From Actinomyces israelii DSM 43320 (GTDB taxonomy: Bacteria; Actinomycetota; Actinomycetes; Actinomycetales; Actinomycetaceae): a stretch of 64,000 bases of DNA. The stretch's first letter is position 1; each line of letters opens with the position of its first letter. Location: assembly GCF_000711965.1 (NCBI RefSeq), contig NZ_JONS01000023.1:1-64000 (forward strand). Direction: 5' to 3'. Under the pieces are notes generated by a model. It saw only the letters and a list, made by a program, of their open reading frames with translations, was not told the origin of the DNA and did no database searches. The translations under genes and the position numbers were made by a program. Shown piece by piece: positions 1 through 7,555 of this stretch.

Positions 1-216
1 CAGGCCGCTGGCCAGGGTCGCCAGGTGCTGGGCCGAGGTGCCCGAGTTGACGGCCACCGCGTGGGCCCCGTCGACGACCTGCCGGGAGAACTCCTCCTCG
101 AAGGCGGCGACCTGCGGACCCTGGACCACCATGCCCGAGGCCATGACGGCATCGACGGCGGCCCGCTCCTGGGCCCCGATAATCGGCTTGGCAGCCGGAA
201 TGAACTCACGTGACAT
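1..216 (-). CDS. DegT/DnrJ/EryC1-type sugar aminotransferase, partial (3' end outside window)
   Basis: Only the first 72 residues are visible, from an ATG at 216-214 to the window edge. They match the N-terminus of PLP-dependent nucleotide-sugar aminotransferases: an IPAAKPIIGAQE opening, VMASGMVVQGPQV, and HAVAVNSGTSAQHLA, whose SGTSA turn binds the PLP phosphate in this family. Its start overlaps the stop of the acetyltransferase upstream by one base (TGATG), so the two are probably translationally coupled. An aminotransferase paired with a beta-helix N-acetyltransferase resembles the WbpE/WbpD (WlbC/WlbB) steps that make a diacetamido-uronic acid sugar. That exact substrate is inference. 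The catalytic lysine lies outside the window. Confidence 0.85.
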   Translation of the reverse strand, partial: MSREFIPAAKPIIGAQERAAVDAVMASGMVVQGPQVAAFEEEFSRQVVDGAHAVAVNSGTSAQHLATLASGL

Positions 217-824
217 CAGGCACGCACCTCTCGGATCGTGTTTTCGGACTCTTCGTACAGCGCGCCTGTGGCGGCCCACCGCCACCGCCGCGCCCCGCCG
301 TCGTTGCCGACGGCGACCAGCGGCCGGCCCGCACGCCCGACCCAGCCCACGCGACGGGCGGGGACGCCGGCGACCAGCGCGTGCGCCGGCACGTCCCTGG
401 TGACCACGGCGCCGGCGGCCACGGTGGCCCACGCCCCGATGCGCACCGGAGCGACGCACACGGCCCGCGCGCCGATGGAGGCGCCCTCGTCAATGGTCAC
501 GCCCACCGGCTCCCAGTCAGAGGCCGCCTTCAGCGTCCCGTCCGGGTTGACGGCGCGGGGGAAGTGGTCGTTGGTCAGCGTCACCGCCGGGCCGATGAAG
601 ACGCCGTCGGCCAGCGCCGCCGGCTCGTAGACCAGGGCGTAGTTCTGCACCTTGCAGTGGCGTCCCATCCGCACGCCCTCGCCGATGTAGGCGCCGCGCC
701 CGACGACGCAGCCCTCGCCGAGCACGGCGTGCTCGCGCACCTGAGCCAAATGCCACACCGCCGAGCCGTCGCCGATCACGGCTGCTTCGGATATGTCGGC
801 GGACGGCGCAATACGGGTGGCCAC
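216..824 (-). CDS. Left-handed beta-helix N-acetyltransferase, WbpD/WlbB-like
   Basis: A 202-residue protein with the hexapeptide-repeat pattern of left-handed beta-helix acetyltransferases: SADISEAAVIGDGSAVWHL, EHAVLGEGCVVGRGAYIGEG and, later, GASIGARAVCVAPVRIGAWATVAAGAVV. The segment VTLTNDHFPRA is characteristic of the WbpD/WlbB family, which transfers acetyl from acetyl-CoA to the 3-amino group of a UDP-2-acetamido-3-amino-uronic acid. The start is a GTG at 824-822, preceded by a good AAGGAG ribosome site. The C-terminal 40 residues (after GWVGRAGRPL) are not helix-like and look like a short tail. It is coupled to the aminotransferase downstream, so both probably serve a cell-surface glycopolymer. 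Confidence 0.85.
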   Translation of the reverse strand: MATRIAPSADISEAAVIGDGSAVWHLAQVREHAVLGEGCVVGRGAYIGEGVRMGRHCKVQNYALVYEPAALADGVFIGPAVTLTNDHFPRAVNPDGTLKAASDWEPVGVTIDEGASIGARAVCVAPVRIGAWATVAAGAVVTRDVPAHALVAGVPARRVGWVGRAGRPLVAVGNDGGARRWRWAATGALYEESENTIREVRA

Positions 825-936
825 GGCAGCTCCTTACGTAGGTGGTCGTAGGTGGTGTAGTGGTGAGGCGAGTCGGACTCCGCGGGACAGGGACGATGTC
901 CGCATCCTAGCCCGCCCCGAAGGAAGGAGCCGCGTG

Positions 937-943
937 TAAGAAT
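937..943 (+). promoter_or_regulatory. -10-like box of a probable leaderless transcript
   Basis: TAAGAAT lies 6 bases before the GTG start of the GT2 gene, and no Shine-Dalgarno sequence sits at the usual spacing. This fits transcription starting at or next to the start codon. Confidence 0.5.
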
Positions 944-949
944 GCGGCA

Positions 950-1669
950 GTGACGTCTTCCCCGGACTCCCCGCCCCCCGCACAGCCCGAGCATCCCGAG
1001 GACCTGGACGATGCCTGCCTCGTTGTCCCCCTGTACAACGAGGCACAGGTCGTCCGCGAGGTCATTGAGGACGCCCGACGAACCTTCCGCCACATCGTCG
1101 TCGTCGATGACGGCTCGCGGGACGACTCCGCGGCCAAGGCCGAGGCGGCGGGCGCCGTCGTCGTGCGCCACCCCATCAACCTGGGGCAGGGCGCCGCCCT
1201 GCAAACCGGCATCTGCTACGTGCTGGAGCGCACGGACGCGCGCTACCTCATCACCTTCGACGCCGACGGCCAGCACTCGGCCGCCGACGCCGCCGCCATG
1301 GTGGCGGCCGCCCGCGAGGAGGACCTGGCGATCGTGCTCGGCTCCCGGTTCCTCGAGGGGCCCTCGCCGGTCGGCCGGCTCAAGCGCCTCGTGCTCGCCA
1401 CGGCCGCCCTGGTCGCCTCCCGCACCACCGGCATGCATCTAACCGACGCGCACAACGGGCTGCGGCTGCTGCGGCGGGACGCCGCCAAGCACCTCAACCT
1501 CAGGCAGAACCGCATGGCTCACGCCAGCGAGATCATCCGCCAGCTCGGGGCCACCGGCCTGCCCTGGCGGGAGTTCCCGGTGCACATCGCCTACACCGCC
1601 TACTCCAAGGCGAAGGGGCAGTCGCTGCTCAACTCCGTCAATATCCTCGTCGATCTGATCTTCTCCTGA
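950..1669 (+). CDS. GT2-family glycosyltransferase (DPM1-like)
   Basis: A 239-residue GT-A fold glycosyltransferase. LVVPLYNEAQVV opens the nucleotide-sugar domain, VVDDGSRDDS carries the first acidic motif, and ITFDADGQH is the DXD-type metal site. The region around RFLEGPSPVGRLKR and TDAHNGLRLL matches polyprenyl-phosphate glycosyltransferases, which load a sugar onto a lipid carrier at the inner membrane face. No membrane segment follows the catalytic domain. The DUF2304 protein starts 24 bases downstream, the usual partner of this subtype. The start is a GTG directly downstream of a -10-like box, so the message is probably leaderless. Confidence 0.88.
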   Translation: MTSSPDSPPPAQPEHPEDLDDACLVVPLYNEAQVVREVIEDARRTFRHIVVVDDGSRDDSAAKAEAAGAVVVRHPINLGQGAALQTGICYVLERTDARYLITFDADGQHSAADAAAMVAAAREEDLAIVLGSRFLEGPSPVGRLKRLVLATAALVASRTTGMHLTDAHNGLRLLRRDAAKHLNLRQNRMAHASEIIRQLGATGLPWREFPVHIAYTAYSKAKGQSLLNSVNILVDLIFS

Positions 1670-1693
1670 CCCGGCCCGAGCAAGGAGCCCGCC

Positions 1694-2083
1694 ATGACCT
1701 CCCAGCTGATCATCAAGTCCGTCCTGCTCGTCTGCGTCGCGGGGATCGGGTGGATGATGCTGCGCTCCCCCGGAGGCGCGCGCCACCAGGCCGGGCGCAG
1801 GCTGGTGACGCTGGCCTTCGTGCTCTTCGCCATCGTCGCCATTGTCGTGCCCTCGCTCACGGCCCACCTGGCCCGCTTCGTCGGCGTGGGGCGCGGCGCC
1901 GACCTGCTCCTCTACACCCTGGTGATCGCCTTCCTGGCTCAGGTCCTCTCCTCGTTCCGCCGCGACGCCAGGCGCGAGAGACAGATCACACATCTGGCGC
2001 GACGCATCGCCCTGGACACGGCGCCCGATCCCAAGCGGGGCGGGGCAGGACGGAAGTCGGCACCACACTCCACACGAGACTAG
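1694..2083 (+). CDS. DUF2304-family small membrane protein
   Basis: A 129-residue membrane protein with three predicted hydrophobic helices, around residues 5-22 (LIIKSVLLVCVAGIGWMM), 37-56 (LVTLAFVLFAIVAIVVPSL) and 68-86 (GADLLLYTLVIAFLAQVL), then a basic cytosolic tail. Size and layout match DUF2304 proteins, which are regularly encoded directly after GT2 polyprenyl-phosphate glycosyltransferases and are thought to assist them in the membrane. An AAGGAG site precedes the ATG. It is very likely co-transcribed with the GT2 gene. Biochemical role unknown. Confidence 0.75.
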   Translation: MTSQLIIKSVLLVCVAGIGWMMLRSPGGARHQAGRRLVTLAFVLFAIVAIVVPSLTAHLARFVGVGRGADLLLYTLVIAFLAQVLSSFRRDARRERQITHLARRIALDTAPDPKRGGAGRKSAPHSTRD

Positions 2084-2111
2084 AATCATAGGAAGGTGCG
2101 AGTTCTCGGCG

Positions 2112-2117
2112 TATTGT
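2112..2117 (+). promoter_or_regulatory. -10 box (TATTGT) of LCP gene, probable leaderless start
   Basis: TATTGT ends 7 bases before the GTG at 2125. No ribosome-binding site is visible in between. Confidence 0.5.
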
Positions 2118-2124
2118 AAGTTGT

Positions 2125-3381
2125 GTGACTACCCCACCCGTCCGCCACGCAGCACGCGAGCTGCGCCACCGGCTGCTGCGCAACGTCTTGCTGAGCCTGC
2201 TGGCGGTCATGCTCTTCGTGACCACGGGCGGCTGGGCCATCTATCAGGATCTTCAGTCGCGCCTCAAGATCCAGGACATTGACAAGCTCTTGGGCAACGA
2301 CCGGCCCGACGGGCCCACGGACCACTCCTTCGAGGGGCGCGCGGTCAACATCCTCGTCATGGGTTCGGACTCGCGAAACGGCCAGGTGGTCAACGACGGC
2401 ACGGAGGGCATGCGCTCGGACACGGCCATGATCGTGCACCTGTCCGAGGACCGCAGCCGCATGGACGTCGTCTCGATCCCCCGCGACACCCTGGTGACAA
2501 TACCCGCGTGCACGCTGCCCGACGGCTCTGAGAGCAGTCCCTCCTCCGAGACCATCTTCAACTCGGCCTTCTCCACGGGCGCCGACAACTCAACCGATCC
2601 CGAGGACGTCAAGTACGCCGCCGCATGCACCATCAAGACTGTCGAACGGCTCACCAATCTCCGCATCGACGAGTTCATGGTGGTCGACTTCACCGGCTTC
2701 GAGAAGATGGTCGACTCCCTGGGCGGCGTGCCGATGTACGTCGATGAGGACGTCGCCGACGACAGGGCCGACCTCTACCTCGACAAGGGCTGCAACACGC
2801 TCAACGGCGCCCAGGCCCTGGGCTATGCGCGCGCCCGTTACTCGCTGGGGGACGGCTCCGACATCTCCCGCATCGGGCGGCAGCAGCAGCTGGTCGCCGC
2901 GATGATGCGCACTGCCAAGTCGAAGAACCTCCTGACCGATATGACGTCCCTCTACGCCTTCGCGACCTCGGCGCTGGAGACGCTCACCGTCAGCACCGGG
3001 CTGGGAGGCGTGGACAAGCTCGCGGGCCTGGCCAACAGTGCCGCCAATATCGGCATGGACAACATCAACTTCATCACCATGCCCGTCGAGCAGGACGCCT
3101 ACGACGCCAACCGCGTGGTCCCCATCAGGAGCAAGGCGAACGAGGTCTGGGACGCCCTGCGCGCCGATCAGCCGGTCCCCGAGGACGCCGTCTCCCTGTC
3201 CGCAGACGGGACCTCCCCCAGCAAGGAGGCGGCTCCCACCGCGAGCGACTCCGCCGAGGCGAGCGATCCGTCCAGCGACACCGAGGTCAAGCCCAGCCCC
3301 CTCCAGCCCCAGGTCCCGACCGGCGGCGGGCAGGACCAGCAGGACCCGGCGACCGTGGACCCCGCCACCCAGTGCCAGTGA
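2125..3381 (+). CDS. LytR-CpsA-Psr (LCP) family glycopolymer transferase
   Basis: A 418-residue LCP protein: short cytosolic N-terminus, one membrane helix at about residues 22-42 (NVLLSLLAVMLFVTTGGWAIY), then an extracellular LCP domain. Conserved features include ILVMGSDSRN, MRSDTAMIVHL, VVSIPRDTLV and the late arginine-rich ALGYARARYSLGDGSDISRIGRQQQL block. The family transfers undecaprenyl-linked glycopolymers onto peptidoglycan or other surface acceptors. The last 80 residues are low-complexity and rich in Ser, Pro, Ala and Asp. A second LCP gene follows 20 bases later, in keeping with the sugar genes upstream. Confidence 0.92.
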   Translation: MTTPPVRHAARELRHRLLRNVLLSLLAVMLFVTTGGWAIYQDLQSRLKIQDIDKLLGNDRPDGPTDHSFEGRAVNILVMGSDSRNGQVVNDGTEGMRSDTAMIVHLSEDRSRMDVVSIPRDTLVTIPACTLPDGSESSPSSETIFNSAFSTGADNSTDPEDVKYAAACTIKTVERLTNLRIDEFMVVDFTGFEKMVDSLGGVPMYVDEDVADDRADLYLDKGCNTLNGAQALGYARARYSLGDGSDISRIGRQQQLVAAMMRTAKSKNLLTDMTSLYAFATSALETLTVSTGLGGVDKLAGLANSAANIGMDNINFITMPVEQDAYDANRVVPIRSKANEVWDALRADQPVPEDAVSLSADGTSPSKEAAPTASDSAEASDPSSDTEVKPSPLQPQVPTGGGQDQQDPATVDPATQCQ

Positions 3382-3401
3382 CATGACCAGGTCGGCCTTC
3401 T

Positions 3402-4898
3402 GTGACTCCTTCACCGGATCTGCCCCCGTCCTTTGACCCCGACTCCCCCTCGGACCGCCGTCGCGAGGATGGGGCGAGGCCGGCCTCCGCCCGCTCGGCG
3501 TCGGGCACGGGCTCCCGCCCCGGAGTCAGGCGGCCGCCGGCGCCGGCCGGCCGCCCCGCCGACGCCCGAGGACGCGCCCCCCGCTCTGCCGCCCCGTCCC
3601 GCCAGGGCGCTGCACCTTCAGGAGCCTCAGGCACGCGACAGGGGGCCGTGCCGCCGCGCCGTTCCCTGCGGTCCGGATCGCCGCCGCGCACGGCTCAGCC
3701 CCTGGACCGCCGCAGCAGGAGCGGTGCGAGCCATGCGCGTCGGGGCTCCTCCGCCGTCCCGATCGGGAGCCGGTCCGCCTCGAGCCCCGAACCCACCCGC
3801 GCCCTGCCCGGCGGGGGCGCTGTCAGGGCTGCCGGCGGCGCCGCTCCCGGCCCCCGTGGACGGGCCACGTTCCCGGTCGGCGCCACGGGTTCCCGGCCCG
3901 ACGGCCCCGCCCACCTGCCGGTGCGGCCCGACGCGCCGGAGAGCGCCGGTCGGCGCCGGCCACTGCGATGGCTGGCGGCGTTCCTGGTCCTGATGCTCGT
4001 CCTCACCGTGGGGCGCGTGGCCTGGCTGTGGTACGAGATCGACTCCAGGCTCCAGCGCGTGGATGCGCTGTCCGCGGCCAAGGACACTTCCGGGGAGACC
4101 TGGCTCATTGTCGGCTCGGACTCCCGCGCCGACGGCGGCGTGCCCCAGGACGGCACCGAGGGCTCGCGCGCCGACTCGATCATGGTGCTCCACAAGGCGC
4201 CCAACGGGCAGGCCTCACTGATCTCGCTGCCGCGCGACACCTACGTCGAGATCCCCGGCTACGACGATGACAAGATCAACGCGGCCTACTCCTACGGGCA
4301 GGCCCCGCTCCTGGTGCAGACCGCCGAGAAGCTCACGGGCCTGACCATGGACCACTACGTCGAGGTCGGCATGGGCGGGGTCACGCGGATGGTCGACGCG
4401 GTCGGCGGCATCAGGGTGTGCCTCGACTACGACGTCGATGATCCCGACTCCTCCCTGGTGTGGGACACCTCGAAGGGCACCTGTCAGACCGTCGACGGAG
4501 ACAAGGCCCTGGCCTACTCCCGCATGCGCAAGTCGGACCCGACCGGCGACATCGGCCGCGCCCAGCGCCAGCGGACGGTCGTCTCGGCGGTGGTCTCGAA
4601 GGCCATGTCTCCAACGACCCTGATCAACCCCTTCCGGCAGGGCCGGCTCGTCGACTCCGGGACGAGCGCCCTGGCCGTGGACGAGGACGCCTCCACGCTC
4701 AGCCTGGCGCGGATGGCGCTGGCCTTCCGCTCGGCCTCGAGCGACGGGCTCACCGGCGCGCCGCCGATCGAGAGCCTCGACTACGAGCCCGGCGGGATCG
4801 GCGCCGCGGTGCTCCTGCAGGACACCACCGCACCCGACTTCTTCTCCAAGGTGCGGGCGGGCCGGCTGACGGCCAAGGACTTCGACCAGCAGCCCTGA
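3402..4898 (+). CDS. LytR-CpsA-Psr (LCP) family protein with long disordered N-terminus
   Basis: A 498-residue protein. Residues 1 to about 185 are Arg/Pro/Ser/Ala-rich and look disordered. A membrane helix follows (LAAFLVLMLVLTVGRVAWLWY, about 190-210), then an LCP domain with LIVGSDSRADGGV, SRADSIMVLH, LISLPRDTYVEI, the DDKINAAY motif and AYSRMRKSDPTGDIGRAQRQR. These arginines are the pyrophosphate-lipid contacts in characterised LCP enzymes. The GTG at 3402 gives the longest frame, but its ribosome site is weak, so a later start within the disordered part is possible. The gene ends before a strong hairpin and a 22-bp-spaced repeat array. Confidence 0.88.
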   Translation: MTPSPDLPPSFDPDSPSDRRREDGARPASARSASGTGSRPGVRRPPAPAGRPADARGRAPRSAAPSRQGAAPSGASGTRQGAVPPRRSLRSGSPPRTAQPLDRRSRSGASHARRGSSAVPIGSRSASSPEPTRALPGGGAVRAAGGAAPGPRGRATFPVGATGSRPDGPAHLPVRPDAPESAGRRRPLRWLAAFLVLMLVLTVGRVAWLWYEIDSRLQRVDALSAAKDTSGETWLIVGSDSRADGGVPQDGTEGSRADSIMVLHKAPNGQASLISLPRDTYVEIPGYDDDKINAAYSYGQAPLLVQTAEKLTGLTMDHYVEVGMGGVTRMVDAVGGIRVCLDYDVDDPDSSLVWDTSKGTCQTVDGDKALAYSRMRKSDPTGDIGRAQRQRTVVSAVVSKAMSPTTLINPFRQGRLVDSGTSALAVDEDASTLSLARMALAFRSASSDGLTGAPPIESLDYEPGGIGAAVLLQDTTAPDFFSKVRAGRLTAKDFDQQP

Positions 4899-4916
4899 CC
4901 CCACTCCCCCATTCGC

Positions 4917-4970
4917 CGAGATCGGTTCACTTCCGGCTCGAGATCGGTTCACTTCCGCACCGAGATCGGT
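4917..4970 (+). repeat. 22-bp-period intergenic repeat array, locus 1 (3 cores)
   Basis: Three copies of CGAGATCGGT start at 4917, 4939 and 4961, exactly 22 bp apart. The 12-base spacers are TCACTTCCGGCT and TCACTTCCGCAC. The array lies between the convergent LCP gene and galE. Confidence 0.9.
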
Positions 4971-4976
4971 CGCGAA

Positions 4977-5019
4977 CCGGCCCCGCCCGCCGGCCCCGGC
5001 ACGAGGCGGGCGGGCGGGG
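4977..5019. terminator. Strong GC hairpin between convergent genes
   Basis: A perfect 15-bp inverted repeat (4977-4991 with 5005-5019, arm CCGGCCCCGCCCGCC) with a 13-base loop. It sits between the stop of the LCP gene (4898) and the stop of galE (5044). There is no T-run, as is common for actinobacterial terminators. It could serve both strands. Confidence 0.6.
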
Positions 5020-5043
5020 CCGGAACAGTCCGCGCCGTCTGGG

Positions 5044-6033
5044 TCAGGCGAAGCTCGTGCGCTTGGGATCGGCCTGCCAGGAGGTGAAGGAGGAGGCCAC
5101 GATGTCGTCCAGGTCGTGCTCGGCCTTCCAGCCCAGGACCTCCCCGATGCGCTCGGCGTCGCCGATGAGCTGGGGCGGGTCGCCGGCGCGGCGGTCCAGC
5201 TCCTCCGGCTCGACGTCCAGGCCGGTGGCCGCAATGACCTTGGAGACGACCTCGCGCACGCTCGACCCCTTGCCAGTGCCGACGTTGAAGACGTGCTCGG
5301 CCATGTCCCGGCCCCCGGCGAGGTAGTCCAGCGCCGCAATATGGGCGACGGCCAGGTCGCGCACGTGGATGTAGTCGCGGATGCAGGTGCCGTCCGGCGT
5401 GGGGTAGTCGGTGCCGAAGATCTTGGGGGTCTCGCCGCGCGAGAGGCGGTCGAGCACCATGGGGATGAGGTTGAGGGTGGCCATATCGCCCAGGTCGTCC
5501 CAGCCGGCGCCGGCGACGTTGAAGTAGCGCAGCCCCGCCCAGCGCAGGCCCCAGGCGCGCTCGCAGTCGGCCATCATCCACTCGCCGATGAGCTTGGTCT
5601 CGCCGTAGGGGTTGATGGGGCGGCAGTCGGTGTCCTCGGGCACGACCTCGATGGGCGACATGCCGTAGACGGCGGCCGAGGAGGAGAAGATCATCTGCCT
5701 CACGCCGGCCCCCTCCATCGCCAGCAGCATGTTCGCCAGCCCGCCGACGTTCTGCTGGTAGTACCAGGCGGGGCGGGCCACCGACTCCCCGACCTGCTTG
5801 CGCGCGGCGAAGTGGATGACCGCGCTCACCCCTCGCTGCCCCATGACGTCGGTCAGGGCGTCGACGGCGCCCCCGGAGGCGACGTCGAGTTCAACGAGGG
5901 CGGCGCCGACCACGCGCTCGGGCGTGCCGTAGGACAGGTCGTCGACGACGATCACCTCATCCCCGCGCTGCAGGAGGAGACGGACGACGTGGGCGCCGAT
6001 GTAGCCGGCGCCACCGACAACGAGGATGCTCAT
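5044..6033 (-). CDS. galE: UDP-glucose 4-epimerase
   Basis: A 329-residue extended short-chain dehydrogenase. The NAD-binding GGAGYIGAHV motif is at the very N-terminus, VIHFAARKQVGESV follows, and the catalytic tyrosine and lysine are in NPYGETKLIGE. WAGLRYFNVAGA and the CIRDYIHVRDLA segment are diagnostic of GalE. It interconverts UDP-glucose and UDP-galactose for surface polysaccharides, matching the sugar genes next to it. The ATG at 6033-6031 puts the glycine motif where it belongs. The box TACGCT ends 7 bases upstream, so the message is probably leaderless. Confidence 0.95.
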   Translation of the reverse strand: MSILVVGGAGYIGAHVVRLLLQRGDEVIVVDDLSYGTPERVVGAALVELDVASGGAVDALTDVMGQRGVSAVIHFAARKQVGESVARPAWYYQQNVGGLANMLLAMEGAGVRQMIFSSSAAVYGMSPIEVVPEDTDCRPINPYGETKLIGEWMMADCERAWGLRWAGLRYFNVAGAGWDDLGDMATLNLIPMVLDRLSRGETPKIFGTDYPTPDGTCIRDYIHVRDLAVAHIAALDYLAGGRDMAEHVFNVGTGKGSSVREVVSKVIAATGLDVEPEELDRRAGDPPQLIGDAERIGEVLGWKAEHDLDDIVASSFTSWQADPKRTSFA

Positions 6034-6040
6034 ACCACTA

Positions 6041-6046
6041 AGCGTA
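6041..6046 (-). promoter_or_regulatory. -10 box (TACGCT) of galE, probable leaderless start
   Basis: On the minus strand TACGCT is followed by 7 bases and then the galE ATG. No ribosome-binding site is visible. Confidence 0.55.
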
Positions 6047-6207
6047 GACGAAATACCGCTGGTGCCGCCTGGTCTCAATCGGCCGCGTCGCCCCGTGAGC
6101 TCATCGAGCCCCGCGAACCGCCGTCGCCTTGCCCGTCCGGGCCCGAGGGGCGTCCGGACGGGTTCCGGCGCGCGCCGGGTGACGGGCTCCCGCCCGGTGG
6201 GCACATG

Positions 6208-6213
6208 TAGGCT
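6208..6213 (+). promoter_or_regulatory. -10 box (TAGGCT) of CPBP gene, leaderless start
   Basis: TAGGCT, 6 bases (GACCGC), then GTG at 6220. This is a textbook actinobacterial leaderless arrangement. Confidence 0.6.
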
Positions 6214-6219
6214 GACCGC

Positions 6220-6771
6220 GTGGCTGAGTTCGTCCTGTTGAGTCTGCCCACCATCGTGTACCTGATCGTGCAATCTCGCGGACAGGATCGCGCCTCGCGC
6301 TTCAAGGCCGCGCTGGCTCGCGCAGGGGCGTCCTGGGGCTCTCCCGCGGCCTACGGCTGGGCGCTGCTTCTCCTGCCCCCGATGATGTTGACGGGTTGGC
6401 TCGCCATCGCCCTCGTGCCCGCCGACCTGCTGTCGACGTCCGGCGTTTCCGTCGCTCGACTCACCTCGGTGGGGGCGGCGATCGGGGTCGTGCTCCGGCC
6501 CGTCGGCGAGGAGATCTTCTTCCGCGGGCTGCTCGGCGGCGTGCTCATGAGGCGACTCGGTCCTGGGTGGGGCAACCTCCTCCAAGCCGTCATGTTCATC
6601 GTGCCGCACCTGGCTCTGCTGCTGGTCGATGTGCGGCTGTGGCCGATCGTCCCCGTGCAGTTCGCCGCCGGGTGGCTGCTGGGATGGCTGCGCCACAAGA
6701 CCGGCACCCTCGTGCCCGGTGCGGCGGTGCATGCCGCCGTGAATATCGGGACAGGGCTCATCGTCGCCTGA
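6220..6771 (+). CDS. CPBP-family intramembrane metalloprotease
   Basis: A 183-residue, mostly hydrophobic protein with the three CPBP (Abi) motifs in order: GEEIFFRGLL (the EExxxR motif), MFIVPHLALL (FxxxH) and AAVHAAVNIG (HxxxN). The Glu and His residues bind zinc inside the membrane in this family, which includes Rce1-type prenyl-protein proteases and bacterial immunity proteins. Four or five hydrophobic helices can be seen. It is a single gene, starting 186 bases from the divergent galE, and no peptide or bacteriocin gene is adjacent, so its substrate is unknown. Confidence 0.85.
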   Translation: MAEFVLLSLPTIVYLIVQSRGQDRASRFKAALARAGASWGSPAAYGWALLLLPPMMLTGWLAIALVPADLLSTSGVSVARLTSVGAAIGVVLRPVGEEIFFRGLLGGVLMRRLGPGWGNLLQAVMFIVPHLALLLVDVRLWPIVPVQFAAGWLLGWLRHKTGTLVPGAAVHAAVNIGTGLIVA

Positions 6772-6787
6772 CCGCCCCACCGGGCGG
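6772..6787 (+). terminator. Short GC hairpin directly after CPBP stop
   Basis: CCGCCC, a four-base loop, then GGGCGG starts one base after the stop codon. It is compatible with a weak terminator; there is no T-run. Confidence 0.35.
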
Positions 6788-6880
6788 ACGCGGACGCACC
6801 GGCCCAGCCCCGTCCCCGCGGATCGGCACCCGTCGGCTCCGCGCTGACGGGACCGGCAGGACCGGCGGGAACGTCCCGGC

Positions 6881-7405
6881 TCAGCTCTGGGCGCGCCGGT
6901 CGCGCAGGGCCCGGCCCTTGGCGTGGGCGATTCGACCCAGCTCGGCCTGGAAGGAGCGCATGGCGGCGCGGATGCGCTGCGCCTCCTCGCCCTGCCCGGC
7001 GCCGAGGATGCGCGCGGCCAGCAGCCCGGCGTTGCGGGCCCCGCCGATGGACACGGTGGCGACGGGCACGCCGGCCGGCATCTGCACGATGGACAGCAGG
7101 GAGTCCATGCCCTCCAGATGCTTGAGCGGCACCGGCACGCCGATGACGGGCAGTTCGGTGACGGCGGCGAGCATGCCGGGCAGGTGGGCGGCCCCGCCCG
7201 CGCCAGCGATAATGACGCGCAGGCCGCGGGAGCAGGCCCGGCGGCCGTAGTCGATCATCTCGGTGGGCATGCGGTGGGCGGAGACGACGTCGGCCTCGTA
7301 GGGGATGGCGAGCTCGTCCAGGGCGCCGGCGGCGGCCTCCATGGTGGGCCAGTCGGAGTCCGAGCCCATGACAATGCCGACCCTCGGCTGCGAGGTGTGA
7401 TTCAT
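6881..7405 (-). CDS. purE: N5-carboxyaminoimidazole ribonucleotide mutase
   Basis: A 174-residue class I Pur[16 protein letters not shown] is the CAIR-binding N-terminus; [25 protein letters not shown] and [22 protein letters not shown] are the remaining active-site segments. It converts N5-CAIR (made by PurK) to CAIR in purine synthesis. The ATG at 7405 has an AGGAAAGG site upstream. It follows purK on the same strand across a 150-base gap that contains one of the 22-bp-period arrays, which is unusual for a two-gene purine operon. Confidence 0.96.
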   Translation of the reverse strand: MNHTSQPRVGIVMGSDSDWPTMEAAAGALDELAIPYEADVVSAHRMPTEMIDYGRRACSRGLRVIIAGAGGAAHLPGMLAAVTELPVIGVPVPLKHLEGMDSLLSIVQMPAGVPVATVSIGGARNAGLLAARILGAGQGEEAQRIRAAMRSFQAELGRIAHAKGRALRDRRAQS

Positions 7406-7469
7406 GACAAGCCTTTCCTACTCGTCTGCAGGCGGGGCGGGGCGCGCGGCCCCGTCCCACCCAGTCTCG

Positions 7470-7523
7470 ACCGATCTCGAGCCGGAAGTGAACCGATCTC
7501 GGCGCGGAACTCGACCGATCTCG
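7470..7523 (-). repeat. 22-bp-period intergenic repeat array, locus 2 (3 cores)
   Basis: Three cores on the minus strand (seen as ACCGATCTCG on plus) at 7470, 7492 and 7514, exactly 22 bp apart. The array lies between purK and purE, so transcription of the pair must run through it. Confidence 0.9.
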
Positions 7524-7555
7524 GCGGAGGAGAGGCGGGGAACGGGGCAAGCGCC

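Noticed and set aside
4917-4970. CRISPR array at the 22-bp-period repeats
   Set aside because: The cores are only 10 bp, the spacers are 12 bp and conserved between loci, and no cas genes are present.
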